Source: Zygnema cylindricum
Taxonomy: Eukaryota; Streptophyta; Zygnematophyceae; Zygnematales; Zygnemataceae
Length of the DNA: 64,000 bases
Reading direction: 5' to 3'
Assembly: GCA_037447655.1 (NCBI GenBank)
Contig: JBBHKE010000893.1
Location: 495,186-559,185 of the forward strand
Positions 22,651-34,254 of this stretch are shown one piece after another. The notes under the pieces were generated by a model that searched no databases, was not told the DNA's origin, and worked only from the letters and a program-made list of their open reading frames with translations. The stretch's first letter is position 1. The number at the start of each line of letters is the position of its first letter. Position numbers and translations under genes: made by a program.

Positions 22651-23440
22651 ATGCGGCATGACATCGGAGAGTCATACATTATTCCAATAACACTACAAAG
22701 TAGTCTAAGGATGGACTTAGGGGACGCAAAACATAAATCGTTTAAAACTCTTAGGGGGCCCATAAAATCCCATCCAATACTTTGATTTTTAGACCATCAA
22801 ACGTCCTTCTTTCTCGACACTGATTGAAGCAGGTTGGGGTTGTTTTTTTTTTTTACGTTAATATAGGTACAATTTAACTAACATTAATAACACTTATTTT
22901 TATTGCTTTTATAGTTTAATGTGTGAAAATGTGTTAGTTTGTACTAATATTGCTCATGTTTTGTACAATCGTACAAAACAAGTGTGATAATGAAAGCGTC
23001 AACATGTGAAATTGAGTTTGCCACCACGGAAAAGCGCACTTAGATTTGATTCTCAATCATAAAGAAGACTGAAAATAGCGAGAACTTGTTCTCACATGTT
23101 CAAGCATCAAAAATGTGAACACTTACTATCGCGGCTGCAATTTTGGAATGTGTAACCAAATTAATGTTAGGTGAAAATAAACGTTACTATTTGTTGGCGT
23201 TAGGCCCTCGAACCCAAAATAGAATTAGTAACACTAATCATTTCTTTACACTTATTATTTGTTAACTACAATAGCAATTTACATTGTAGTGGCGGTATCC
23301 CCCAAAGGCATTCTCACCCTGGAAGATTGCGTACACATCGGTTCAAATGGGATTCAGCTCCATCAATCCTAAATAGAAGGTTATGAGAGTCGCCGTAATC
23401 GAACCAATCCGTAAATGCAAGAATAGCAAAATTGACAATT
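22651..23440. other. Intergenic or repeat DNA without a recognised gene
   Basis: AT-rich sequence. At about 23215-23310 a segment resembles the small TA-flanked MITE family (AATTAGTAACACTAAT, TTTCTTTACACTTA) but clear ends are not visible. Confidence 0.4.
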
Positions 23441-23740
23441 TGAACCATAGTTCAAAAGTAGGCGTTTTTATGGTAGGCCTTTGGTAGACGCACAAAACTT
23501 GGCACAAAACTCGCGCAGAGTAGGCATACTGTATGTGTGTGCGTTGTGCACACTCTTGTACAAACGCACGAATCTGATGTATCATCATAGTACAACGCAC
23601 TCCGTCGGACGAATTTTTTTAGCGAACTGACACGGCGTAGGATGACATTACGCGGGAAAGAAAACCCGGAAAAAAAAAGAAACGCGGACGTAAGTCCTAT
23701 CGTAAGTTGTGTTATGGGCTTTTCATGTGATCTTCTTAGA
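23441..23740. repeat. Dispersed repeat, longer copy
   Basis: The block starts TGAACCATAGTTCAAAAGTA and ends TGTGATCTTCTTAGA. Both ends recur at 26263-26359, where about 200 bp of the interior is missing, so the two are deletion variants of one repeat. Confidence 0.65.
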
Positions 23741-23879
23741 TCGCTACTTCGATCAGCGACCGTCCGATCGTCCAAATCTGACGGTTTAAATAAAAAATAA
23801 CTCATAACTCACATATAAATATTTTTTTGTCCGAATGTTTTTCAAAATTTAGACATGACGTTTAAATCTCTATCAATCG

Positions 23880-24800
23880 ATGTGCAAACAGTGTTGTTCA
23901 AATTCGTGCGATTTTTTAAAATTTTCCGATTGAAACGTATAACTCGTGACGATTTTCAAAATCGCAAAAAAACGTCTACTGTAAACTGAAACTGACAATT
24001 TACTGGAAAAGTACAATAGTTTCCGTAAAATGTATGGTTTTTTACGGAAATGTACGGAATTCGAGGAAAAGACACGTCGCAATTATTAGTACTTTTTGTC
24101 CAGTGAACTGAACTGAAATATCACGGAACCTGTACATTTATATCATCGAAAATGTACAGACATTTTCGAAAAGTGACGTTGAAACGTCACAAAATTTTCG
24201 CGTGGTAAGTTTGAAAACTGTACGGGCGTCTTCTTCATTTTTTTTTAAAGAAGCCGCCATGGAATGTTGAAAACAAAACCGAAGAATTTGCGCTTATTGA
24301 TCTTTGAATTATGGTTTTCTATAATTGAACCTAATCTGAACTCACATTCTCCGCTGCCAGTTGATGAAGTAATTCATACACACATAATGAGTGCCATACG
24401 TATTTAAACATTTATAATTGTTTAGCACTCATTTAACGGGAAACTTACAAACTACATTATATATATTGTGTACTGCATTATATATACTGCATTATGTGTA
24501 CGGAAGTGTGCGGATGAAAATTCATAAACGATTTTTAACGATTTGTTCAAAAGGTTCAATGCGTTCGTTACGTATAATTCGTCGCGATTGAAACGTTCGC
24601 ACTAATCGCTATGAACAACTATGTGTGCAACTCAACCCTGTTACTATTTTTGTTCATTTTGCGACCAATACAATATGGGTCTTAAGGTCATATTGTATGT
24701 TTTGCGTACAATAGGCATATTGTATGGGCCAACCTTCACCTACTTTTTAACTATGGTTAAAACCACGTAGGATTCGTTCTACAACCACTTTCCAAATACC
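23880..24800. mobile_element. Non-autonomous relative of the hAT element at 59990-63180
   Basis: The left part (23880-24340) aligns with 59990-60370, sharing AATCGCAAAAAAACGTC, GGTTTTTTACGGAAA-type words and AAGCCGCCATG. The right part (24370-24800) aligns with 62830-63180 (ATTTAACGG, CATATTGTATG). The transposase region in between is absent. It is dense in TACGG and GTAC words, which may be subterminal transposase-binding repeats. The exact ends were not fixed. Confidence 0.55.
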
Positions 24801-25043
24801 TCAACTTTTGTCGTGTTGAATATAGACGCTCGTCGTCCACTCAAAGCCTCACACGTGCTAGATTTGAATGTTGTGGAACGATCCTGCCACGCAACGAAGC
24901 AGACTTTTCAGATTATTATTATTATTTTTTTTTATTTTTTTTTGGTATGGGAGCACCTAAAGGTCCAAACGGTTTCAGTCTCCTTTGGCAAATTTAAAAT
25001 TATTTTATTTTGTCCGCGAAGCTTCCCAGAAGCGTTTCTACTA

Positions 25044-25242
25044 CACCGTGAATCGTTATAAGCCTTATGTACGCTATATCGGCACCCTAAAATTTTAACA
25101 TTGATACCTTAAATAAATTAAATCACACTATTTAAATACGTGGACCACAATCTGCCACGTCTCCTGGCACTAAATTAGAATGAATGACGCTAATTTTTTC
25201 TTTACACTAATAATTTCTATACGCTACTAACGATTCAAGGTG
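25044..25242. mobile_element. Small MITE (199 bp) flanked by TA
   Basis: The termini CACCGTGAATCGTTA and, reversed, CACCTTGAATCGTTA form inverted repeats and are flanked by TA on both sides (25042-25043, 25243-25244). The interior (ATCTGCCACGTC, AATTAGAATGAATGACGCTAA) is shared with the MITE in the histidine kinase intron. TA duplication points to the Tc1/mariner superfamily. Confidence 0.75.
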
Positions 25243-25259
25243 TAGCGCTGTATCGGTTG

Positions 25260-26262
25260 TGAAGTAAAATCAGATAAATTTATCCATTACCGTACTGCAG
25301 TTGTCGTATCTAGGATTGCGCATGGTAATGTGCCGTACAGGCATCACAAACAATCAGCCGTACCAGCTGGCATTTGTAAGAAAATCGTAGACCAAGCCAC
25401 GTCATAACCCGAAATAATAAAGATTATGATGTTGCATAGCAGTTTCGTAATAAACTGCTACGAGACAAAAAGCTCAAATACTATAAAATTCCAGTGAAAA
25501 CGTGACGTTCGGCAAAATCTGGATTTCCGTGTCCCTAAAAAAACCCTAAAATACCCTAAACACCTTAAAATAAAAGGGAAAAGGCTTTAACAGTAGACCT
25601 GTATCTCCCTCAGTATGTACGGACAGAAACTTTCGTCTCGGGGACCGGTTTGCTTGAACGTCTCTCTAACTCCGTACACAGTTTACATCCACGTGTATCT
25701 CATATCGGATGACACGTGTCAAAAATGTCCAGGTGTATCCAATTTTTGGTGACGTGGTATCGAGTCAGAACAACGTCAAATTCAGAAATGACGTTTCGAT
25801 TCCAAATTTTGCGTTTCACGTTTTTGGTCCTAGCCGCGTCAAACCATCGCAGATTTGGACGCTTTATATCGCACGTGTAGATTCTGATAACGAGGAAATC
25901 GAATAGAATCCTCCATGCATGGGACCTGGTCCTGAGAAGATCAGCATGTGGACGACGATAGCAGGCCAAGTGTCCAGCGCACCACTATCCAGCGCTGCAC
26001 AGCTAGTTTCTGGGGACACGAGAGCCCAAGTTGTCCAGCGCACCACTTTCCGACATTGTACAGCTGTTTTATTGGAGACCATAATAAATGCAGATCACAT
26101 ATCTGGTCCATATTTTTTTTTCCCGCAGGGACAGTTTTACCTTCGCTTAAGAGATATCCAGAATCCAAGATTCATACAATCTACAGATGCGATTCTGTCA
26201 TAAGTGAACCGACAACTGTTCGTCACGCGCGGTAAAACCTGGAGAGATGCCGGAGGCACCTT
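25260..26262. other. Insert in element C, no gene recognised
   Basis: A locally duplicated motif, CCAGCGCACCACT with TTTC nearby, occurs twice at about 25975-26055. Overlapping frames on both strands at 25864-26235 have no recognisable similarity. Confidence 0.4.
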
Positions 26263-26359
26263 TGAACCATAGTTCAAAAGTAGGCGTTTTTTGGTAGGCC
26301 TTTTGTAGGCCGCCTTTAGCGTAAGTTGTGTTACGGGCTTTCCATGTGATCTTCTTAGA
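26263..26359. repeat. Dispersed repeat, short copy
   Basis: Both ends match 23441-23740, but with an internal deletion. It abuts the right edge of the foreign DNA in element C. Confidence 0.6.
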
Positions 26360-26369
26360 CATCAGTTTT

Positions 26370-27191
26370 CGGAAAACTGGTCACATAAGGTGTCTCTTCC
26401 TCTGTTTTCTTCTTCTCCAATTCCGTACCCTCCGCTAAAAACGCAACTGTTTTATTCGGAGATTTTTGGGAAATGGGAGGTCTGCGATGTCTCCATCCTT
26501 TCCGGAAGATACCTGTTTCAAGAGCTTTTATATACAGAGGACAAGTTCTGAATTAATGACCATCAGTATAACAATGAACACATTTCTCAAACTGAGGATT
26601 AAACTGATTTCTTTGATATCTACTTTCCCTCTGAAATTGAGCCGTGAATGCTACAGCTGGTTTTCCAAATCCTAAAACTGTGTGAGTAGACTTTTCTGCC
26701 ATGATAAACTCTATAGTTGTTTGCAGATTCCAAAGAGGTTTAGACAATTTTTTCATTTCATCTGAGGCTCCTATATATTCACTAGGAAGCCCTTTTAAGA
26801 GTATCATGGCCTGATGATAAGGGGAGAAAGTCCCCCCAGAACATACATTTTCTGACAGTAAAATTCAAAACCGATTAGTGTATTCCACCATGCTACCGCG
26901 TGTGTACTTATACTCATAGATTTGACCAGCAGTTATAATCTCATGCTGGTCACTAGCTTTAACATAAGAAGATTTCAATGCATCCCACAATTCTGATACC
27001 TTTGTAACATTAATACATGTCATATGCAATTCTTTTAATATCATAAGCTTTACTAAATGCAAAGCCTGGTCATTTGAAGTTGGCATCAAATTCTGCCATG
27101 ATCCATTTAACACATCAATAAGTTTCACTTGCTTGAAGTAAGACTTAACCAAATCTGCCCAATACAGATATTCACGTCCATCAAAGACCAT
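26370..27191 (-). pseudogene. Copia element C: gag
   Basis: It begins at 27191 (VFDGREYLYWADLVKSYF), with UBN2-type gag features SELWDALKSSYVKAS and YKYTRGSMVEYTNRF. After a break comes MILLKGLPSEYIGASDEM (26807) and the zinc knuckle KCVHCYTDGH, which runs into a TAA before its last cysteine (FRTCP) at about 26550. This gag differs from that of A, B and D, in agreement with the different LTR. The protease that should follow has been lost to the insertion at 21285-26360. Confidence 0.75.
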
Positions 27192-27216
27192 AATCCGTGA
27201 AGGCGGGCCCGTGACC

Positions 27217-28064
27217 TATTGTTCTGAGACAATTGCTTGTACTGAAGATGAAAAAGAGGCAGCAGTAGTCATTGTACAACAAATCAAGAGAGGAATCTTC
27301 CACAAAGACCGATGGCAAAACAACAACTTTAACAGATGATAACTTTCAATATAGGGACATAATAGTCCTAAAAACATACCACAGTTTAGATAACAAAAAG
27401 AGGAACGTATTCACAAAATTTCATCTAATTCTGCTTACAGATCTGTGAAATATTCAGAGATGAAAAATATAAAAATTGCAGTTTACAGTTTTTCCATATC
27501 ATTTGTTCGTAATTCATAATAATCACTAAGTCCTACTTTTATACACTGAAACTACACTAACCTGTACGGAGGCATTCCAGCCATTCGTCAACCAACCTAA
27601 CACGAAAATACTGTGAGCATACCCGTATACATTAGGTATGTCATAAAACACATATTCTACATTAATCACCTAACTCGCTACAAACAAAATTCTCTTTCAC
27701 CAAATATTTACACCGACATTCAGTTACGGAAAAGTTATCATGATCTAGTCACGCCTCGTCACTATATGTTGGCGGGGGCTACCAGTCGTCCGATTAGAAG
27801 ATTTGGCACTATAGATGCTACTTGAAGAAATCTCGTGGTCCTGCTGAAATTTCCATACGTCCACGGAGGACATACTCACGCATCTCTCCCAAATAACGAC
27901 GCGTGTCTCAAGTGTGACAAAAACCGTGAACTCCCAACTTTACTGTCACACTAATTCAGGTAAGTGCTGAACCAAACTCAGCCAAAAAGTAACTTAAGTC
28001 CTGAACAGCTCTCTCTCCCTCACAGATGAGGCATAGAGAGGACTAAAGCTTTCCAAAAACAACA
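27217..28064 (-). repeat. 5' LTR of copia element C (848 bp)
   Basis: Same length and near-identical sequence to 16431-17278. The first two bases read TA instead of TG, a mutation of the LTR end. It is followed by CCATT, the partner of CAATT at 16426-16430, and then by gag of element D, which proves that C landed inside D. Confidence 0.85.
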
Positions 28065-28751
28065 CCATTCACCAGCAGCAATTGGTTTATCAGAAGATAG
28101 ATGCATATGCATACAAAAAGGAAAAATGCTATAATTTTGTTATGAGCTTGCAACCCTTTTTATGGAACTACAGAGTACTGGTTAGGTAGACACAGAAAAG
28201 ATTAAGGTTAACTGCATGCTCATGAAGTTACTCGATGACTATGAAAACATAGTCATCCATGTGCAAGATTTGTTGGACTCCACTTGGATTTGGAATTTTG
28301 TTGTAGGGATGATTCTCGTCTGAGAGAATACAATAGAGATTCGGAGGGAAGGGAAGAGTGGACAAGCTTTGGCAATAGGAACTGATTGGAGGAGCAACAA
28401 TCCAGAAAATGAGTAGGAAACTATGGAGGAGGGGGACAAAAACTTGATTTCGATGAATCAAGACCGAGGGTCTCAAAGAGGTTGTGTCACTTTTGCAAGA
28501 AATCAGGACAGTATATGGTAGAGTGTACTAAGTTAACCGAGCTTTGGTTAAAAGAAGTGCAAACCGGTGGACCCGGGAGAGGAAAGAAAAAGGCCCTTGT
28601 GACACAGGTAAATGAGCCGGAATCCGAGGACGAGGACGATGAGCTCCTATTGGATGACGAATTGAAGGCAAAAAACAAGGTCGAAATTCCACAAAAGCAT
28701 AAATGTGCTTTTGGTGGATTGAAAGATGAAGCATGCTGGATTGTAGATTAA
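28065..28751 (+). pseudogene. Copia element D: 3' part of gag with zinc knuckle
   Basis: It continues the UBN2 domain from 16430 (IHQQQLVYQKIDAYAYKK, then VNCMLMKLLDDYENIV after a frameshift). The intact frame from 28482 has CHFCKKSGQYMVEC, where the knuckle histidine pair GH is changed to GQ, and an acidic stretch, ESEDEDDELLLDDEL. It ends at WIVD, where a stop replaces the protease DSG context. Confidence 0.78.
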
Positions 28752-29830
28752 GAGCCTCTTTGCACATATGTAAAGATAAACACCTGTTCACTAAGATAAA
28801 AAAGATTCCCACCATACAGATAGAGTACGGGGATGGGAGGATAGTCACTACTACTTTTGTAAGATCGGTAGATCTGAAAGTGTTAGAAGAAGAAAAGTCA
28901 TCAATAGTTACATTTTTCGATGTGTTGTTTCTTTCCGAATTAAACAAAAACCTCATCTCTACATCTGTATTAGATGATAAGGGTTTTGATACTAGCACTA
29001 GGAAATGAGTCTTTACTGCTAGTTTTGATGAGGAAGTTTATTTCACTGCTGAAAAAAGTAGCCAAGGGATGTTTAGGCTGATTTTAAGCAATGAAAAGAA
29101 GAAACATTATTATTCTGGTGTTCATGATATAATGTTGTGGCATAAGAGGCTTGGGCATGTAAATCTAGATAATTTTAGAGAGATGAAGAAGAAGTGAAAA
29201 GTGAAAGGGATTCAGTTCGGTGAGAGTGAGAATCTAAGTGATTGTAGTGGATGTGCTCAAGGTACAGCACACATGTTACCCTTCCCAAAAACTACCACCT
29301 ATAAGGGAGAAAAGGTTCTAGATTTAGTACACACAGATATTCGGGGACCGGCCAAAGTGCCTTCACCCAAGGGGAAAAGATTTATGATGAGTATTACTAA
29401 TGATTGGTCTAGGTATTTTAGGGTTTATTTTTTGAAAAATAAGTCAGTCGCTTAGGAGATTGTTTAAGACAATATAAAGCATGGAGCGAAAAACTCCATG
29501 AAACCTCAATCAAGAGAGTAAGAAGTGACAATGGTGGAAAGTATACCTCTAACCAGTTTGAGGATTTTTCAAATGGAAGATGGAGTCCAACACCAAAAGA
29601 TATTTCCATAAAACCTAGAACAGAATAGGGTAGCCGAAAGATTAAATAGGACACTAAGTGATAGTGCTAGAAGTAATTTGTCAGATAAGAAGATAGGAAA
29701 AAGATTTTGGGCCGAAGCAACGAACTGTGCTAATTACCTCAAAAAAAGAGTTTTTACTTCAACGGTAATTGGCCAAACACCTTATGAGAGATGGATTGGC
29801 CTGAACTAAAAACGGAAGATATAATCTTAG
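28752..29830 (+). pseudogene. Copia element D: protease and integrase
   Basis: Protease remainder (HICKDKHLFTKIKKIP, YGDGRIVTTT, SELNKNLISTSVLDD), pre-integrase WHKRLGHVNLDNF, CSGCAQGTAH, HTDIRGPAKVPSPKGKRF, then several stops, LEQNRVAERLNRTLS and FWAEATNCANYLKKR. The catalytic order is recognisable, but at least five stops or frameshifts inactivate it. Confidence 0.78.
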
Positions 29831-30189
29831 TAAAACACCTAGTAGTTTTGGATGAAAGAAAGTTTGTGGATCCCTTCAAGTAAACAAAGTCAGTAAAAAT
29901 CAGATTTGAGTCATAAAAACTTCGATAACTTTAAGCTTCCTAACTATCTAAGTTTCAAAGAAGATGAAATTCTTGCACGTACAAATCAGACCAAGAAGGA
30001 CTCGGTCGTGGAAACTCTTGTGACAACTCTACCCGAAGCGGAAGACGTGGTGGAAATTGACCCGGAATTAAGGGACAAAGGAGAATCGATATTGTTCAAA
30101 AGAACCCACGGGAACCATCTATTACGACAACAGAGTTTGAGGGAGAAAGGAGAAGTAGTAAAAGGTTGTAAGAAAAACAGGTTAATAAC

Positions 30190-31237
30190 AAGGTAACAAA
30201 AATGTCTCATCCGGATGAACCTCGGAATAACAAGGTAACAAAACTATCTCATCCAGATGAACCTCAAACTTATGGAGAGGCGATGAACTGTCCAGAAAAG
30301 AACCGGTGGAAGACCGTCATCAATGAGGAGATGGCCTCAATTATGGCAGCCGATACTTGGGACCTGGTGGATTGTCCACCTAACCAAAAACCAATCGGTT
30401 GGAAGTGGGTGTTCAAATTAAATCTGAACCCATATAACCCCATTGATCGCTACAAGGCCCGGTTAGTGGCAAAGGATTCACACAGAAGGAGGGAATCAAC
30501 TACAAAGAAACCTTTGCCCCGGTTGTCAGACTTCCCTCTGTCCGCATACTCTTCAGTCTGGCAGCGGCGGAAGACATGGAGGTACACCAGATGGATATCA
30601 AGACAGCCTTTTTGCATGGAGAATTGGAAGAGGAGGTCTTCATGCGAGAACCCAAAATATTTGTGGAGCAAAGAGAGGGGAGTAAGGTATGCTGGCTCAT
30701 TAAATCCCTTTATGGTTTGAAACAGGCGCCCCGACAGTGGAATAACAAACTTGATGAGTTTTTTACTGGTTTGGGAAATATCCGGATGAGCTCAGATCAC
30801 TCAATCTTTGTTTTTGAAAATGAAGAACGTGTTGTTTAATTGCAATTTATGTTGATGATTTGCTTGATATAAATAAATCAATGGACAAAATAAAAAAACC
30901 GAAAATGGATCTTAAGGGGCGATATAAGATGAACGATATACGGGAGGCAAGATATATTTTGGGAATTCATGTAGAAAGAGATCGAGAAAGAAAGATTATA
31001 AGACTAACTCAGAAAGAAGCAATAGGGAACATGTTGGAAAAGTTTCAGATGGATAAGGCTAATAGTTGTACAACTCCAATGGAGTTGAAGAATGGATGTG
31101 AATGGAGTGTGGAGGAAGAAGTCATAATCTTAGAGAAAGAATTAGGTTTTGAAGAACAAAAGTTCATGCAGACTATTCTTTACAGGCAAGTAGTGGGAAG
31201 CCTAATCTTTTTAGGAATAGTACTCGGTCGGATTTAG
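30190..31237 (+). pseudogene. Copia element D: reverse transcriptase
   Basis: The linker/fingers frame at 30202 has MNCPEKNRWKTVINEEM and PIGWKWVFKLNLNPYN, with a direct repeat of the SHPDEP segment at 30203 and 30248. A frameshift leads to HQMDIKTAFLHGELEEEVF (30576) and SLYGLKQAPRQWNNKL. The YVDD block at about 30845-30870 reads IYVDDLLD after a stop, and then REARYILGIHVERDRERKII follows. It is disabled by at least three breaks. Confidence 0.78.
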
Positions 31238-31821
31238 CTGCAGCTATAGGAGTGTTGAGTAGAAGTCTAAATGCTCCCACTAAGAGGGATTGGGAGGCAG
31301 CTGAGAGAGATTTTAGATATTTGATAGGAACTAGGGATCTATGGTTGCACTTGGGTGGGGGAATACTGACATCACTACTTGGAGTGGTGTTAGTTATGGT
31401 GATGATCCGATGAGGAGATGTACTTCTGAAAATGTATTGTATGTGGGTGATGGGGCTTGTTGTTGGAGTAGCATATAGCAAAAGGTTGTTGCTTAATCCA
31501 CCATAAAGGCTGAGTATATGGCCTCTTGCTCTGCTGTAAAATAATTGATGTGGGTCAAGTCTTTGCTTGGTGAGCTTGGTCAACTTAAGAGAGGTGTGCA
31601 CAATATTTTTTGTGATAATCAGGCAGCAATCGTTATTGCTGCCAATACTAAACATGGACATTAGACTCAGCTTTGTTAGAGAGAAGGTAGAAGACAAAAT
31701 CATCAGTTTAGAGTACAAACCAGATAGCGAGTTGGTAGCACATATGATGACCAAACCTGTGCCTTCCTCTAAGCTAGTTTTCTGCAAGGAGAAGGGTGGT
31801 CTTAAATTGAAGATTGACTAG
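31238..31821 (+). pseudogene. Copia element D: RNase H
   Basis: Broken frames include CWSS, a TEAEYMA-like region with stops near 31500, CDNQAAIVIAAN, then MDIRLSFVREKVEDKIISLEYKPDSELVAHMMTKPVPSSKL ending in a TAG at 31819-31821. Its end corresponds to the pol terminus in B and C, 13 bases before the LTR. Confidence 0.75.
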
Positions 31822-31834
31822 AAAATATGGATAG

Positions 31835-32893
31835 TGTAGAAACTAAAGGTTCTTTTTAGTATTTTCTAGGTTTAAACTTGTGAAGATAAAGTGCAAAAAA
31901 GAAGCAGAGGCAGTCAGCCTCTAACTCCTCTCTTTAACTCCCACACTTGTCGCAGTCACTGAAGGTTGGAGAGAGAGCTAGAGCCATGGCTGCCTATGCT
32001 GTCCAGAGAGAGACAGGTAGTAGTGCTGGTAGGTTTACCAAAATGGAACTTGACGGTCCCAGGATTTGATTGTGGTACCTGTCATCCGTCAAGTCTCTAG
32101 TAGCTAGTAGCTTTATCCTATTAGTCTATGATCAGTGCTGAGGTATATATGGTTTCATGAATATTTATAGACGTATACGTAGACAATTTCATTTAACGGC
32201 GCTTTCATATTTGTAAACATAGATACAGTTTTTGTAAAGTACGGTGTAGGATACTCCACGAAATGAATACTACGCATTTTTTTCGACGGCGAAGTAAGTA
32301 CCACGCATTTATTTTCGACGGTTAAAATTAAAAGCCGATCTTGATGGAACGGCCGAAATGGATGTCGAGATCGCGAAATGGTCGCTTTTGCGGTTTTTGG
32401 TCATCGTCACGTCAAGTGACACGTGGCACAATCACATTAGTTTGCGGCATCTCCAGAGAATACGGGAGCAAATCCGGATATGGCTGGCGTTGACATTTTG
32501 GCCATGCCGTACGATGGCCGTAGAAATAGTACTTTGGCACCTATACTTTTCTGTACGACACAGTAATCTTATTGGTGCCGTACTCTAGTAGTATAAGGTT
32601 TACAGAGGGATTTAAGACTTAGAACATTTGGTAGGTAGAGGCCTCTCTCGTAGAGAGCTCCTGTACAAAAGGTCAAATTTTACCCTTCATAACTTATTGC
32701 TCAGTGGAGAAAATTCACGGATTCTTTTTGCCATCGACTCAGAGGAGTCTTGTCTTCACAGAGGTGAAGTTGTACAGACTTTTATCTGTCTGGGTGGCAG
32801 TTATTATTGTGGAAATTCAAAGGAGTCAGGGTTATCCTAGGGGCATCAAGTAAGTTGCCTACTCTAAGGACCAATGGAGGTCTCAGAGTTGCA
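31835..32893 (+). repeat. 3' LTR of copia element D (1059 bp)
   Basis: It starts TGTAGAAACTAAAGG and ends CAGAGTTGCA, and is collinear with the solo LTR at 19192-20239 and with LTR A. The sequence following the end (GCTCA) is host or other repeat. It contains an antisense tRNA-like block at 32062-32124 with decayed boxes (B-box-like CAATCAAATCC). Confidence 0.8.
32062..32124 (-). promoter_or_regulatory. tRNA-like block in LTR D, antisense, decayed
   Basis: On the minus strand TAATAGGATAAAGC precedes CAATCAAATCC and CTGGGACCGTC, in register with the better preserved blocks in B and the solo LTR. Confidence 0.35.
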
Positions 32894-32939
32894 GCTCATT
32901 TGCAAAATTTTCATCTTTTTGTGAAATATCGCTAGAGCA

Positions 32940-33780
32940 TTAAGACCCGTACAAAAAAACCCGTATAAGATGCAAGGATAAAAACAAACGGTCGTGTACT
33001 TTTTCTCGTCGTCAAAAACTTTTGAAAACTTTTGACATAAGCGAATATATTTTTCTTTTTTTAAGCGAGTCTTTAAATATAACACATTGTCGATGTGTTT
33101 TAGGGTAAGTTTGCAAATGACGTGACACTGAGTCGAAGAAACCAAGACGACAAATTGCGGCACATCCTAAGTTCAAAAGTGGCGCAAATTTACTCTATGT
33201 TTTTGCGATTTATTCATACAGTTGTAACTTTAACAATACGACGTTAAGTTTTCTTAAAAAACGATAAAAAAAAATCTTTTTTACCAAAAAATGGTTGTAC
33301 CTTGAGTTAAAAATGTGACAATTGTATACACCAACAATGCCCATGATTGCTTTCAACGTCTACAATCTATCTTGATGTTCGTGTTTTTTTTTTACTTGTT
33401 GGTACGACGTCGTAGATCGAAAATTGCAAGATGACAACTTTTGGTTCATTTTAAGCTGGAATATGACGCAAATTATACTCTACATTTTTGCATTTTTTTC
33501 ATATAGGAGTAACTTTCACAGTAAGCTGATAAATATTTGACAAAAATGATAGAAAAATACCCTTATATTGGCACATTTGGCCATACACTTTCCTCAATCG
33601 TGTGACGATAGTATACGTCAACAAAACTTGCGACATTTGATAACGTCTTTAAAATTAGCGATAGTTGTGGTCATCGACAAAATAACGCAATTGTATGCGT
33701 CTACAAAGAGACTTTTTGTATCATCGAAGGTTTTATGTGACGTGACAGACGTCATACTAACCATCACTGCCACGCGTTAG
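32940..33780 (-). repeat. Copy of the inverted-repeat element family of 1-1110
   Basis: The minus strand of 33300-33370 matches about 420-490 (ATTGTAGACGTTGA, GGGCATTGT, TATACAAT). Bases 33070-33260 match 960-1110 (the block ending TAACTTTAACA...GTTAAGTTTT). Similar words recur at 33400-33560, which suggests a second partial copy. No gene. Confidence 0.6.
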
Positions 33781-34250
33781 TTCAGTTGCATCGTGTCCGA
33801 CTGCTTAGTGCATTTTTTTGCGTTTTTTTCTCTTATGCAAGTATTACATTGTACATGTCTACAAAAAAAACCAAAAAAAATAGAAAAAACTTTCAACTAA
33901 AATATAACAATTAAGGTCAGGTCGGCTTTGAATTACAATATAACATTTTGCATGGCATTGATGGTTCAAAATGTAAATTGGCATTTTATTACATGGTGGA
34001 CAAAATGCAAAATTGGCATTCGATTAAATGGCGGATAGAATAAATAATTAAACAAAACAAAAACTATTAAATTGTACTCATATAGAAAATGATTATTGAA
34101 AATCAAATGTTAGAGGTCAATTTTTTCGACGTAGAAATGAATAGCTTAAAAGTAATTTATGCAATTGTGGACAATAAAAAAAGATTTAGCAAATTTAGTT
34201 TAAGATATTTTGGACCAGTGCATGATTCGAGAGTCTTTTTAGGATCAAAA
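33781..34250. other. AT-rich stretch with nothing recognised
   Basis: Short direct repeats of the type AAATTGGCATT occur at about 33970-34025. No coding potential is seen. Confidence 0.4.
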
Positions 34251-34254
34251 TTGG

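Noticed and set aside
22360-22785. Open frames on both strands with repeated arginine/alanine/histidine units
   Set aside because: All frames are open because the minisatellite lacks stop codons. There is no similarity to a protein.
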